A stretch of 64,000 nt of DNA from Rossellomorea sp. BNER (GCA_024213275.1 JANAVG010000009.1:124001-188000), one strand, 5' to 3'. Counted from the first letter of the stretch, positions 9,752 through 19,197 are shown. The notes: a model not told the origin generated them from the sequence alone. A program made the numbers and translations.

Positions 9752-10220
9752 GACTTAACCTCCTTCAATATTAATAGACTCTCAATGCAATGAGTTACAC
9801 AAAATCCTTTTGAACAATAAATCACATCCTATCCACCCCCCTAGGTTATGGAGCGTAGGTCACTCACTAATTAAGTAACAATGATTGTAACCTCAACACG
9901 CATATCATCATTAGGAAGGACTTTCACACGTCACTGTACTAGTACATAATCAAGACTATATTGAATAAAACACTTTCACAATCAAAATATTGTCATAATT
10001 TTTAGAAATATTGTTTTTGTTTATTTTGTCATAAAACATATGGGGAATAAGAAGAACTAAAAGATTGTTGTACTTCAATATGTAGAAGAAAGCCTCAGGG
10101 GCATCTTCTATATATTTACAATCCTAGTGGTTCCGGCCCCCTTGGTTTTTGGATAACCCTTGAGTCTATGTCCTTCCTATCTCTCAGCGATCTCATTTCT
10201 TTTTTAATCACTAATAAAAG
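9752..10220. other. Leader region of the GH101 gene
   Basis: This is AT-rich DNA upstream of the glycosidase gene and downstream of aspA. It must hold the glycosidase promoter, but I could not pick convincing -35/-10 boxes or a cre site. No open frame has coding character. Confidence 0.4.
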
Positions 10221-10260
10221 AATAACTCCCTTTGCCATTATTTAGACAAAGGGAGTTATT
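10221..10260 (-). terminator. Terminator of aspA
   Basis: AATAACTCCCTTTG and CAAAGGGAGTTATT form a 14-base perfect stem immediately after the stop codon, followed by a T-rich tail on the minus strand. Confidence 0.85.
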
Positions 10261-11682
10261 TTAATCTCCTATCAGTTCCTCTCCCGCAATACCAGGATGA
10301 GTCATCTCATAAGGATCTAAGATACGATTTAATTCTTCTTCCGTTAAGACATCATATTTCAAGCAAAGCTCCCTTACCGATTTTCCGGTTAAGATTGCTT
10401 CTCGAGCAATACGAGCTGCAGGCTCGTAACCAAGATGCGGATTAACAGCGGTAATCAGCCCCACGCTTTCTTCCACATACTTCTTTAGTCGATCCTCGTT
10501 TGCTTCAATTCCGGCCAGACAATGATCTGTGAACGTACGGAAGGCGTTGTTCATAATGCTAATGGACTGTAGAAGGTTAAAAATAAGTACGGGTTCCATT
10601 ACGTTTAATTCAAGTTGCCCAGCTTCTGAGGCAAGACATATCGTATTATCATTTCCAATTACTTGGAAAGCTACTTGGTTAATAAGCTCTGGCATGACAG
10701 GGTTTACTTTCCCAGGCATAATCGATGAGCCTGGTTGGCGTGCTGGCAAGTTAATTTCATTTAAACCAGCTCGAGGACCAGAGGCCATTAAACGTAGGTC
10801 ATTAGCGATCTTTGACATATTCATCATGCATACTTTAAGAGCAGCCGAAACCTCTGTATACGCGTCTGTATTTTGCGTCGCATCGACAAGGTGATCTGCT
10901 CCGACTAATGGGAAACCACTTATTTCCGCCAAGTGTTCAACGACACGTTCAATATATTTAGGGTTGGCATTTAAGCCTGTACCAACAGCTGTTGCTCCCA
11001 TGTTTACTTCATAAAGATGCTGTCGTGATTGACCAATTCGTTTCATGTCACGTTCTAACACACGGCTATAAGCTTCAAACTCTTGTCCAAGACGAATCGG
11101 TACAGCGTCTTGTAAATGGGTACGTCCCATTTTAATAACCGAATCAAATTCTTTCGCTTTTTGACGGAACGTATCAAGCATATGCTGCATCGTTAAAAGT
11201 AAAATTTCAAGGTGGCTAAGGGTTGAGATATGAATGGCCGTTGGAAACACATCGTTTGTCGATTGCGACATGTTAACGTGTGTGTTTGGGCTTAAGCTGA
11301 AGTAATCGCCTTTTTCTTTTCCAAGGATCTCAAGTCCACGGTTGGCGATCACCTCATTGGCGTTCATGTTAATCGATGTTCCTGCCCCGCCTTGGATAGG
11401 ATCAACGATAAACTGGTCATGATAATCACCATCAATAATTTCGTCCGCTGCTTGAATAATCACCTTTCCAAGCCCTGAATAAAGGCGACTTACATCCATA
11501 TTGGCAAGCGCTGCCGCTTTTTTTACAATAGCAAGTGCCCGAATGAGCTCTTTGTCGATACGATACCCAGTAATGGGAAAGTTCTCAACAGCACGTAATG
11601 TTTGAATACCATAATACGCCTGATCAGGCACAGGTTTTTCTCCTAAAAAGTCTTTTTCTATTCTGACGTTATCTTGACTCAT
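10261..11682 (-). CDS. aspA: Aspartate ammonia-lyase
   Basis: AspA splits L-aspartate into fumarate and ammonia, feeding amino-acid carbon into the TCA cycle. The 473-residue protein has the fumarase/aspartase-superfamily signature GSSIMPGKVNPVMPE (about residues 317-331), which carries the catalytic serine loop. It also has TGL-N-NP and TQNTDAY blocks. Near the N-terminus, RIEKDFLGEKPVPDQAYYGIQT separates aspartase from fumarase. Length and ATG (behind GGAGG) are as expected. It is monocistronic, with its own terminator; no ansA or ansR is adjacent, unlike the B. subtilis ans operon. Confidence 0.93.
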   Translation of the reverse strand: MSQDNVRIEKDFLGEKPVPDQAYYGIQTLRAVENFPITGYRIDKELIRALAIVKKAAALANMDVSRLYSGLGKVIIQAADEIIDGDYHDQFIVDPIQGGAGTSINMNANEVIANRGLEILGKEKGDYFSLSPNTHVNMSQSTNDVFPTAIHISTLSHLEILLLTMQHMLDTFRQKAKEFDSVIKMGRTHLQDAVPIRLGQEFEAYSRVLERDMKRIGQSRQHLYEVNMGATAVGTGLNANPKYIERVVEHLAEISGFPLVGADHLVDATQNTDAYTEVSAALKVCMMNMSKIANDLRLMASGPRAGLNEINLPARQPGSSIMPGKVNPVMPELINQVAFQVIGNDNTICLASEAGQLELNVMEPVLIFNLLQSISIMNNAFRTFTDHCLAGIEANEDRLKKYVEESVGLITAVNPHLGYEPAARIAREAILTGKSVRELCLKYDVLTEEELNRILDPYEMTHPGIAGEELIGD

Positions 11683-12071
11683 GTTAAATCCTCCATTGAC
11701 CTTTTAATGTTAATTACGCTACTTTTGAAGTGTTAAGGATTGTACAATACTTTTCCACTTTCAATTTATCATATTCACCTTACCACTTAGAAAAAAAATA
11801 GCAACATCAATGACCTATTTTTACATTGGATCTAACAGAAGAATGGTGAAAATTCGAGTTCGGGGGCATTATGGGGGCAAATTCCATTTAAGCAGTTTTA
11901 ATAAGTTGGGCTGTCTCAAACAAGGTGCCTGGAACCACCACTACCATATATAGAAATATCATAGAATTTCTTGAAAAATTATAATGGTCCCATCCCCCTT
12001 ATGAAGCAACCCCAGATTATTGCGCCTATTCTTAAAAAGTAATTCCAAAAATAAAGGTTCCGTATCCTATA
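11683..12071. other. Intergenic stretch, no gene seen
   Basis: The stretch lies between the esterase gene and the aspA ribosome site and should contain the aspA promoter. A short block (about 11915-11960) resembles one near 30340-30375: both hold GGTGGTTCC and TTNAGACA on the minus strand. They may be worn copies of a small dispersed repeat. Confidence 0.35.
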
Positions 12072-13031
12072 TCAGTTATGCAGCAATTCCCGAAGCTTTA
12101 TGGTCATTTCTTCTAGTGCTTGTTTCGCTCCATCTACTGTCCCAATCATATTGATGAAACTATGGACCAGATCATCATAATGCAGTAGTTCCACATTCAC
12201 ACCAGCTTCTTTTAGTCGCTTGCCAAAAGCTAAACCTTCGTCTCTTAGAGGGTCAAATTCTGCTGTAACTAGTAAAGTGCTTGGTAAGTGTTCAGCACTT
12301 AGAACTTTAAGGGGTGAAGCAAATATTTCTGAGCCTTCAGAGGAATCGTTCAAGTAGTGACTCCAAAACCATTTCATCTTCTCATTTGTCAGATTGAATT
12401 TATAATTCGCCTTGTAGGACAATGTGTCAAAGCTATAATCCATTACCGGGGTAATCAGGAATTGGTGGGACAGCTTGAATTTTTCATCATCTTTGAAAAA
12501 AATGGCTGCTGCGGCTGCTAGATTTCCACCAGAGCTTTCACCTCCAACCGCAATCCGCGCCAAGTCCCCATTCCATTTTTTTATATTTTCAAATGTCCAT
12601 TTTACGGACTCGACTGCATCAAGAAATGCAGCAGGATACTTATGTTCAGGAGCCAAGCGATAACCAACCGAAATCACGACGATACCGGCCATACTTGAGA
12701 AATAACGACAGACATTATCCGCACTATCCAAATCCCCAAACACCCAGCCCCCTCCATGAAAGTAGATGAGAACTGGGAACGGCCCTTCACCTAAAGGAGT
12801 GTAAATTCGTATTGGTAATTCATGGCCTTTTGTAGAAGGGAAAGACGTATTTTCAACGGTTACACCGCTGACTTGAATCGGTGTGAAATAACTTCTTGCA
12901 ATTTGATAAAACTCCCTTGATTGCTCTGGCGTCAGAACATCTAAGGGTGGATGGTTTAGTTCAACCATTTTTTCACTGATGGACATAAGTAATTGGGTTA
13001 CCTGCGGGTTGACCGCTGTTTTTACCACCAT
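12072..13031 (-). CDS. Alpha/beta hydrolase, hormone-sensitive-lipase family esterase
   Basis: This 319-residue hydrolase carries the HSL oxyanion motif HGGGWVFGDLDSA and the nucleophile elbow GESSGGN. The acid and base sit in EFDPLRDEG and DLVHSFIN. These enzymes cleave short-chain esters in the cytoplasm. Its ATG overlaps the TGA of the upstream acyltransferase gene (ATGA), so the two are translationally coupled and share the Fur box upstream. That context makes a role with an acylated siderophore or another iron-starvation metabolite plausible, but this is inference; HSL enzymes are not classical ferric-siderophore esterases. Confidence 0.87.
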   Translation of the reverse strand: MVVKTAVNPQVTQLLMSISEKMVELNHPPLDVLTPEQSREFYQIARSYFTPIQVSGVTVENTSFPSTKGHELPIRIYTPLGEGPFPVLIYFHGGGWVFGDLDSADNVCRYFSSMAGIVVISVGYRLAPEHKYPAAFLDAVESVKWTFENIKKWNGDLARIAVGGESSGGNLAAAAAIFFKDDEKFKLSHQFLITPVMDYSFDTLSYKANYKFNLTNEKMKWFWSHYLNDSSEGSEIFASPLKVLSAEHLPSTLLVTAEFDPLRDEGLAFGKRLKEAGVNVELLHYDDLVHSFINMIGTVDGAKQALEEMTIKLRELLHN

Positions 13032-13666
13032 CAGACTAATTCATTCCTAAGTACTGTCATTCTGTTCACCATTTCTACTTGGATATTGTTTTCTTTTAGT
13101 TTTTCCTCAACGGCCTGTCTCTCTCCTATGATTAAAGATGCCTTCTTTTGCTGCAAGTCAATCCTGTCTACTACTTCCCCACCTAATTTTTTCAAAATCG
13201 GGATGACAATTCGGTTGCGGATATCCGGTTCTCCAATGATCCGTTTTGCCCCATACTGATCATATAAGAAGATGATCATCGCTCTAATGATGGAGAGTCC
13301 ATCTTCCTTATTTAAAAATGAGCGTGATCCAATCAACAAGTGCATTCCTAAATCACCTTCTTGATAATCGTAATACTCCCGAATCGGATCGTCCTTGACG
13401 GAATAGGCAATCAGATAGCAAACAGGGGTTCCATTGAACGTACCAATATAGACATCCTTATGTTCCGCTTCGATGGATTGATGTAACCATGTTTGGAACT
13501 CAGGTCTAGGCAGATTGAGCTTCCAAAACGGGGCAATATGTTTTTCGTGCATCCATTCATAAAGCATGTCTAAGTCTAGATCATAGTCAACTGGGCGGAA
13601 TGTAAAACATTCCTCCGCCTCTCCATTTATAACAAAAAACTCTGTTTCATTTTTCACTTTGAGCAC
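13031..13666 (-). CDS. IucB/RhbD-like GNAT acyltransferase (siderophore-biosynthesis type)
   Basis: The product of about 211 residues resembles the MbtK/IucB/RhbD acetyl- or acyltransferase group. Typical blocks are FRPVDYDLDLDMLYEWMHEK near the start, HIAPFWKLNLP, GDLGMHLLIGSR and a late FLYDQYGAKRIIGEPD. Family members acylate N-hydroxylated diamines or lysine during siderophore assembly. No NIS synthetase, monooxygenase or NRPS gene lies nearby, so it is an orphan here. I chose the GTG start six bases after GGGGAG, because the longer TTG-started frame runs into the Fur operator. It is first gene of a two-gene operon with a coupled esterase, and it is almost certainly iron-repressed. Confidence 0.78.
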   Translation of the reverse strand: MLKVKNETEFFVINGEAEECFTFRPVDYDLDLDMLYEWMHEKHIAPFWKLNLPRPEFQTWLHQSIEAEHKDVYIGTFNGTPVCYLIAYSVKDDPIREYYDYQEGDLGMHLLIGSRSFLNKEDGLSIIRAMIIFLYDQYGAKRIIGEPDIRNRIVIPILKKLGGEVVDRIDLQQKKASLIIGERQAVEEKLKENNIQVEMVNRMTVLRNELV

Positions 13667-13689
13667 TACTTTCTCCCCCACCTCATAAT

Positions 13690-13704
13690 TAATAATGATT
13701 ATCA
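13690..13704 (-). promoter_or_regulatory. Fur box
   Basis: On the minus strand TGATAATCATTATTA matches the Bacillus 7-1-7 Fur consensus TGATAATNATTATCA at all but one position. It lies just upstream of the acyltransferase ribosome site, where bound Fur-Fe(II) would block transcription. A second, weaker TAATCATTAA stretch directly upstream may extend the site. Confidence 0.8.
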
Positions 13705-14228
13705 ATATCAACTATTAATGATTATAAGGGATAAAGTCAACTTAATAAAGACCATATATATTCAAAAATTTTTAATACTATTAAAGAAAATGTCTGATTG
13801 CTAAACGATTATAGGTCATCCATTTTCCAGTGACCGCTACACTAATTTAAGCTACAATGGTACAGTTATGCATCTCCTTAAGAATTAAACTAATATCCTT
13901 AAGCTAGAAACAGCCCTTGCTAAACGATGTGAAAAAGATTAACTTATGAAACTTCTATTTTCCCTTAAATTTCATGAGTGATGATAGAACAATCTTGAAG
14001 ATCCTCATGGAGCAGTGAACTTTTTCAAGCTGGAAAACATATTGGATATGTACCTGATTTTTATAGTAAATTTGGAGAGAGATGTAGAAAGTATTTTATG
14101 TTAAAAAGAAGTCTCCTCCCCAATGGCGGCTTATTACGTTATAATTTTGTTGATTTATCCAAATCCTCTAACCACAACAATCATAAAGATAGGCTGTTCT
14201 TTAAAAGATTGTTGTTTTTTTGTAAAAA
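13705..14228. other. Intergenic stretch with no supported gene
   Basis: This AT-rich stretch holds the promoter of the iron-regulated operon. It contains a few short frames, the longest near 14100, that lack ribosome sites and run into the GC-rich repeat. Confidence 0.4.
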
Positions 14229-14360
14229 GGTTGGTCTTCGCTGCAGGTGCGAGACTCCTGCGGGAGCAGCGGGACAGGTGAGATCTAAGCAGGAGCAAGG
14301 CGACTAGGAGGCTCACCGCCCGCCCCGCGGAAAGCAAGCATCATTCAGCTGCAACCAACC
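14229..14360. repeat. GC-rich imperfect palindromic intergenic repeat
   Basis: A block of about 130 bases is far richer in G+C than its surroundings. Its ends are inverted (GGTTGGT.TCGCTGCAG against CAGCTGCAACCAACC). The core has GAGACTCCTGCGGGAGCAGC and GAGGCTCACCGCCCGCCCC, which fold into a long hairpin. From memory, this core is shared by a repeat family scattered between genes in many Bacillus chromosomes. Only one copy is seen here. It lies between the Fur-regulated operon and adeR. Confidence 0.75.
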
Positions 14361-14453
14361 CTTTTCAAATAACGACAATGTTTACGAAAACAGCCTAAGA
14401 ATATTATTAAATAATAATAAATCAATTATATAAATAAGGAGGGATTCTAAATC

Positions 14454-15686
14454 GTGTATATGGAAAATGATCCTTTCCGATTAAATTTTGACAGTTTAGA
14501 TGAATTCGCTGATGTTGTGAGCGAGGTTCTTCAATGTCCTATTACGATAGAGGATGCAAACCATCGTTTAATAGCTTACAGCACACATGATGAAAGAACA
14601 GACCCGGCGAGAATCTCGACGATTATCGGACGCCGTGTTCCGGAAAAAGTTATAAATAACCTTTGGATAGAAGGAGTCATCCCCGCTCTTTTAAAAAGCC
14701 GTGAGCCCATTCGTGTCAAAACCTTGGACAAGATTGGTTTAGGAAGTAGAGTAGCTGTCTCGATTTGGAATAAGGAGGAGGTTTTAGGCTTCATTTGGGC
14801 TTTAGAAGTGGAGAAACCCTTAAATGAGCAAGATTTAATTTTATTAAAGCAGGCGGCTGAAGCAGCTAAGAATAAACTTTTACAACACCAAGCCCGCAAA
14901 AATAAAAAAGAAGAACACTTTCAAGAGTTTTTCTGGAAGCTGCTCACAGGTCATATCCAATCCAATAAAGAAATTTTGGACAACTTCCATAATTTCCAAA
15001 TCACGCCCTCCTCTTCTTTTGCCGTTATGGTTTTTAAATTCCAAGAAGATCTAATAAATGAAGAAGAAAAGCAGGCTTCCTACCTTCTACAAACGAATCA
15101 AAGCTTGAAGATTGCTCTTTATACGATTAACCATCACCACTTAATTTTGTTGGTTTCCCTCAATCAGATCGAGCAGCCTTTAAACAAATTAAATGCTTTT
15201 GTTGAGACCTTTGTAGAGAAGATGGAAGAAAGATTCGGGGTAAAGTCCATTCAACCAGCGTATAGCAGCATATACAGTGACTATCAAAAAGTGGAGAAGG
15301 CCTATCGTGAAGCCCTAACCGTGTTATCTATGAAAGAAAAGTTCCCTTCTGAAATAAACGAGATTCATGGTTATCAAAATCTGGGCATTTATCAATTCAT
15401 CGATGTCCTTTTGGAAAAAAGAACAAATGACGGATACGAAAACCATGCCCTAAAAAAACTCTTAGAATATGATGACAAACATAACAGCGATCTCATCGAA
15501 TCACTTGATGTCTTTCTAAATAAAGATAACAATGTTAAGGAAGCAGCAAAAGCCTTGAACGTTCATCTTAACACGCTGAATTACCGACTCAAACGGATTA
15601 GTGAAATTGGTGAGATTAATTTGAAGGATCCGAATCAAAAGATGACGCTCTACCTTGACCTCAAGCTAAGAAAGTTCAAGGAATGA
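14454..15686 (+). CDS. adeR: PucR-type activator of alanine dehydrogenase
   Basis: The 410-residue protein has an N-terminal ligand-sensing region and a central GGDEF-like CdaR segment. It ends in a PucR helix-turn-helix: AAKALNVHLNTLNYRLKRI, with a YLDLKLRK tail. In B. subtilis the AdeR protein, encoded beside ald, activates it in response to alanine. The identical position upstream of ald supports the same role. It starts with GTG 11 bases after AAGGAGG; an ATG two codons later is too far from that site. A DNA segment of about 130 bases separates it from ald and should hold its binding site. Confidence 0.85.
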   Translation: MYMENDPFRLNFDSLDEFADVVSEVLQCPITIEDANHRLIAYSTHDERTDPARISTIIGRRVPEKVINNLWIEGVIPALLKSREPIRVKTLDKIGLGSRVAVSIWNKEEVLGFIWALEVEKPLNEQDLILLKQAAEAAKNKLLQHQARKNKKEEHFQEFFWKLLTGHIQSNKEILDNFHNFQITPSSSFAVMVFKFQEDLINEEEKQASYLLQTNQSLKIALYTINHHHLILLVSLNQIEQPLNKLNAFVETFVEKMEERFGVKSIQPAYSSIYSDYQKVEKAYREALTVLSMKEKFPSEINEIHGYQNLGIYQFIDVLLEKRTNDGYENHALKKLLEYDDKHNSDLIESLDVFLNKDNNVKEAAKALNVHLNTLNYRLKRISEIGEINLKDPNQKMTLYLDLKLRKFKE

Positions 15687-15815
15687 AAACGTTTTGTGAA
15701 AAATAACAAAAACCCGTGAAAACTTTCTCCTATATTAACAAAGAAAAAGGAAAAAAAACCTTTTATACTGAAATGACAAGATTAACAAATAGTTGTTATG
15801 GGAGGAATTCACGAT

Positions 15816-16949
15816 ATGATTATTGGTGTACCTAAAGAGATTAAAAATAATGAAAATCGCGTTGCCCTGACTCCTGCTGGGGTAGTGTCTTTCTTAAATG
15901 CTGGCCATAAAGTAGTCGTCGAAAACAATGCGGGACTTGGAAGCGGTTTTACTAATGAAGATTATGTAAATGCTGGTGCCGAAATAATTGAAAGCGCTTC
16001 AGATGTTTGGGCTCAAGCTGAAATGGTGATGAAAGTGAAGGAACCCCTTGAAAAAGAGTACGATTACTTCCGTGAAGGATTAATCTTATTCACTTACTTA
16101 CATTTAGCAGCTGAGCCAGCTTTAGCTCAAGCTCTTAAAGATAAAGGGGTTATCTCGATCGCATACGAAACGGTTGCAGTGAACCGTACTCTTCCGCTTC
16201 TTACTCCAATGAGTGAGGTTGCTGGTCGTATGGCTACTCAAATTGGTGCTCAGTTCTTACAAAAAACTAACGGCGGTCAAGGGATCCTTCTTGCAGGTGT
16301 CCCTGGTGTAAACCGTGGTAAAGTAACGATCATCGGCGGAGGTGTCGTTGGAACAAACGCTGCAAAAATGGCCATCGGCTTAGGCGCTGACGTAACCATC
16401 ATCGACTTAAGCGCTGACCGTTTACGACAATTAGATGATATTTTCGGTAATCAAATCAAAACGTTAATGTCAAACCCACTCAATATCGAAAAAGCTGTAA
16501 AAGAAGCAGACCTTTTAATTGGTGCAGTATTAATTCCAGGCGCAAAAGCTCCTAAGCTTGTAACAGAAGACATGGTCAAAACCATGAAGCCTGGCTCTGT
16601 TATCGTAGACGTTGCCATCGACCAAGGCGGCGTAGTTGAAACATGCGATCATATAACAAGTCATGATAATCCAACATTTAAAAAACACGGCGTTGTTCAC
16701 TACTCTGTTGCCAACATGCCTGGTGCCGTTCCAAGAACATCGACAATCGCTTTAACAAACGTAACCGTTCCTTATGCGTTGCAAATTGCAAACAAAGGCG
16801 TATTCAAAGCCATTTCTGAAAATGAAGCATTAAAACTTGGTGTCAACGCAGCAAATGGCGAAATCACATATGAAGCCGTTGCCAAGGACCTTGGGTACGA
16901 CTATGTGGCCGTTGAAAAAGCACTTGAAAAAGAATTTGCTACAAACTAA
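15816..16949 (+). CDS. ald: Alanine dehydrogenase
   Basis: Ald reversibly deaminates L-alanine to pyruvate with NAD+. It supports growth on alanine and, in bacilli, sporulation. The 377-residue length is canonical. Visible features are the [20 protein letters not shown] start, pyruvate-binding Lys75 (VKEP), catalytic His96 (TYLHLA), the NAD-binding Rossmann motif [10 protein letters not shown] and a late [11 protein letters not shown] block. I start at the ATG preceded by GGGAGG rather than six codons upstream. It follows its probable activator adeR and ends at a strong terminator. Confidence 0.95.
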   Translation: MIIGVPKEIKNNENRVALTPAGVVSFLNAGHKVVVENNAGLGSGFTNEDYVNAGAEIIESASDVWAQAEMVMKVKEPLEKEYDYFREGLILFTYLHLAAEPALAQALKDKGVISIAYETVAVNRTLPLLTPMSEVAGRMATQIGAQFLQKTNGGQGILLAGVPGVNRGKVTIIGGGVVGTNAAKMAIGLGADVTIIDLSADRLRQLDDIFGNQIKTLMSNPLNIEKAVKEADLLIGAVLIPGAKAPKLVTEDMVKTMKPGSVIVDVAIDQGGVVETCDHITSHDNPTFKKHGVVHYSVANMPGAVPRTSTIALTNVTVPYALQIANKGVFKAISENEALKLGVNAANGEITYEAVAKDLGYDYVAVEKALEKEFATN

Positions 16950-16967
16950 TCGTTCTTCACAATTTCC

Positions 16968-16999
16968 GCCACTTAAGAGTCCATCTTGAGTGGCTTTTT
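16968..16999 (+). terminator. Terminator of ald
   Basis: GCCACTTAAGA pairs with TCTTGAGTGGC (one mismatch) and is followed by TTTTT. Confidence 0.85.
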
Positions 17000-17042
17000 A
17001 GATGTTTTGCTGAATGTTCTTTCATTCCATTACACAGAATGT

Positions 17043-17585
17043 TTATACATGTCTCAATGCGTCATAAATCGAATAATCCACTTCACCCGAAACGTTTACC
17101 AGCCCATTTTCACACAACTCCATAGCCATTAAATACTCATCAGACGGTGGAAGGTTTTTCTTAGACGCATATATACCGAATTCAGTTGAAGTTCTAAATC
17201 CAAAGCGTTGATAGTATCGATAATCTCCTTCAACAATAATTCCCTTATATCCCATTTTAGCAGCTAATTTTATGCCTTCCTGCAGCATATACTTCCCTAC
17301 ACCCTGACGTTGATTATTCATGGCCACTGAAACTGGTGATAACATCAAAATTTCATTTTCAAACTTATTACTAATTGGAAGTTTTGAAAGGATAAAGTGT
17401 CCTATAATCACTCCTTCTTCCTCAACGACTAAATCAAGCTGGGGAATGTAATAGTGTTTTTCTCGGATCTCTCTTACCAAAGCTTTTTCGGCTACTCCAT
17501 TTGAATAATCGGTATTTTTGAAAATCTCATATACAAAATCTTCAATAAACCTATATTCTTCTTTTTTAACTGTTCTTATCTCCAT
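17043..17585 (-). CDS. GNAT-family N-acetyltransferase (YhbS-like)
   Basis: The 180-residue protein has a GNAT fold with the acetyl-CoA loop NNQRQGVGKYMLQEG (motif A) and a later GYKGIIVEGDYRYYQRFGF stretch. That stretch is typical of the YhbS-like subgroup. The substrate cannot be told from sequence. The ATG follows GGAGGG. It is convergent with ald and seems monocistronic. Confidence 0.85.
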   Translation of the reverse strand: MEIRTVKKEEYRFIEDFVYEIFKNTDYSNGVAEKALVREIREKHYYIPQLDLVVEEEGVIIGHFILSKLPISNKFENEILMLSPVSVAMNNQRQGVGKYMLQEGIKLAAKMGYKGIIVEGDYRYYQRFGFRTSTEFGIYASKKNLPPSDEYLMAMELCENGLVNVSGEVDYSIYDALRHV

Positions 17586-17789
17586 TCATATCCCTCCAAT
17601 ATACAGTTACATATTCATTCCACAACGTTTTTAAAAATCCTTCTTCCCCTAACATTTAGCATAAATGCGATTGCTCTCTTAAAAAAGCACATTTTAGTAA
17701 AGTAATATCCTTAAACAAAATGGTAAAAGGTGCATTCTATCGATCTTTTGTCGATAATACTGTAGAAAAGGGGCAAGTTAGTAGAATAA

Positions 17790-17826
17790 AATAACCGAGA
17801 GCGTTCACCATCGCATCTCGGTTATT
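17790..17826 (-). terminator. Terminator of the arsR-type operon
   Basis: AATAACCGAGA and TCTCGGTTATT form a perfect 11-base stem with a 15-base loop, followed on the minus strand by a TTTTATT tail. Confidence 0.8.
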
Positions 17827-17832
17827 ATCCTA

Positions 17833-18159
17833 CTAATCGTTATCAGCCTCTACATATTTTTTAAGAGCAAACAGTTTTTCATCCCAATATTGTTCAAAAA
17901 ATTCAAGCCAATCTTTTAGTTCGACCAGTGGTTCTGACCGAAGCTTATACCGAGTTTCCCGTCCAACCTTCCGCCTAATGACAAGGCCCGCCTCAGAAAG
18001 AACATGCAGATGCTTGTTGACGGCAGTACGGCTTATCGGGAAACACTCTGTTATTGCAGCAATCGGCATTTCTCTATCCGCAAGCAATTTTAACATCATG
18101 CGACGAGTAGGATCTGCAATTGCCTGAAATACATCGTGTTTAGCCGAAGATGCAACCAA
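17833..18159 (-). CDS. ArsR-family winged-helix repressor
   Basis: The 108-residue regulator starts HDVFQAIADPTRRMMLKLLA, the standard ArsR dimer helix. It has the recognition helix region ISRTAVNKHLHVLSEAGLV and then the wing RKVGRETRYKL. It has no cysteine pair for metal sensing, which places it with the SRPBCC-linked ArsR subgroup. It starts with TTG, one base after the stop of the AHSA1 gene, behind a weak GAGG. It probably represses its own operon through the paired palindromes upstream. Confidence 0.88.
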   Translation of the reverse strand: MVASSAKHDVFQAIADPTRRMMLKLLADREMPIAAITECFPISRTAVNKHLHVLSEAGLVIRRKVGRETRYKLRSEPLVELKDWLEFFEQYWDEKLFALKKYVEADND

Positions 18160-18160
18160 T

Positions 18161-18562
18161 TTAAGCCTCGATATATTTGGGAAGCATTTTTTTTACGATT
18201 TTTTCCCAACCGCCGTCCATAATTCCACGTGTAGCTTTTTGTGCATCCTTCCAACCAGAATGAATCAGTGTAAACTCCGTTTTTCCATCTTCTAACTTTT
18301 TCAATTCAAAAACAAGATGCCACCCTTTATCCCAGTCAAAACCGACACGGTTGGGTGGGTCAAGTTCAGTTATTTTACAAGGTGAATCACCATATTGACC
18401 ACTATGAAGTGTAAAATTATGTCCTAAAATAGGTTCAAAAGTATTTGGCATCCACCATGCTGCAATACCATCCGATGTTGAAACAGCTTTCCATACTTTT
18501 TCAATCGGGGCATTAAGTACAACCACCTTACGGATTTCAGGTAGTGTTTCTTGTGTTTGCAT
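18161..18562 (-). CDS. SRPBCC / AHSA1-domain protein paired with ArsR
   Basis: The 133-residue protein has an AHSA1 ligand-binding fold: VVLNAPIEKVWKAVSTSDGIAAWW at the start, PNRVGFDWDKGWHLVFEL in the middle and GGWEKIVKKMLPKYIE at the end. Its exact ligand is unknown. The start chosen is the ATG seven bases after AGGAGGG. It is first in an operon with a downstream ArsR regulator (one-base gap), a very common pairing. Two operator-like palindromes precede it. Confidence 0.87.
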   Translation of the reverse strand: MQTQETLPEIRKVVVLNAPIEKVWKAVSTSDGIAAWWMPNTFEPILGHNFTLHSGQYGDSPCKITELDPPNRVGFDWDKGWHLVFELKKLEDGKTEFTLIHSGWKDAQKATRGIMDGGWEKIVKKMLPKYIEA

Positions 18563-18584
18563 AATTATCCCTCCTATTTTTAAT

Positions 18585-18629
18585 AACACCATTTGGTGTC
18601 ATGAGTTATTATAACACCAATTAGTGTTA
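18585..18629 (-). promoter_or_regulatory. Two tandem palindromic operators of the ArsR-AHSA1 operon
   Basis: AACACCATTTGGTGTCA and AACACCAATTAGTGTTA lie 28 bases apart, centre to centre, just upstream of the first ribosome site. Both share the pattern AACACCA-NTN-GTGTT. They are the best candidates for binding sites of the ArsR protein encoded in the same operon. Confidence 0.75.
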
Positions 18630-18750
18630 CGTCAAATATTTTTCCCATTTAATTACCTTTCACCGTCCATTTTCATGTCCGATTTATACAATACTTCTTC
18701 TAGGATTTCCATTAAAATTGAAAAGAAGACTATTCATAAGGAGAGATCAA

Positions 18751-19197
18751 ATGAAGCTGGATAATGTTCGTTTACTTGTCACAAATTTTGATGATTGTCT
18801 GTACTTTTATCAAACGATCCTTGGATTGACACTGACCTGGGGAGAGGCTGGTGGAAACTACGCAAGTTTTGATGTCGGGGAAGGAAAAGTGTTAGCGCTG
18901 TTCAGAAAAAGGCTGATGGCTGAGGCCGTTGGAACTGCAGAATTGCCTGAACAAACAGAAGCCCAAGATAGATTCGCATGTATCTTTGAAGTGGGTGATT
19001 TAGAGAAGGCTGTCAAGAGCATTGAAGAGCGGGGTGGGAAATTCGCCTCTCCGATTCAGGACATGCCATTATGGGGAATTCGTACCGTTCATTTACGAGA
19101 TCCGGATGGAAATCTAATTGAGTTAATTATGGGATTGCCTGCGGAAGAATGGGACGAGTCGCTGATTGAACAAGACAGAAGATATGAGTCTAAATAG
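18751..19197 (+). CDS. VOC / glyoxalase-family protein
   Basis: This single-domain vicinal-oxygen-chelate protein of 148 residues has the paired beta-alpha-beta-beta-beta motifs. The first is KLDNVRLLVTNFDDCLYFYQ. The second ends in WGIRTVHLRDPDGNLIELI, with the usual metal-site glutamate. Members include lyases, dioxygenases and antibiotic-binding proteins, and nothing here decides between them. The ATG follows AAGGAGAG; an upstream start 11 codons earlier has no ribosome site. It is divergent from the ArsR-AHSA1 operon. Confidence 0.83.
   Translation: MKLDNVRLLVTNFDDCLYFYQTILGLTLTWGEAGGNYASFDVGEGKVLALFRKRLMAEAVGTAELPEQTEAQDRFACIFEVGDLEKAVKSIEERGGKFASPIQDMPLWGIRTVHLRDPDGNLIELIMGLPAEEWDESLIEQDRRYESK

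Noticed and set aside
14098..14337. Frames on both strands over the GC-rich repeat
   Set aside because: Their length comes from the stop-poor GC-rich palindrome; the peptides have low complexity and no ribosome site.
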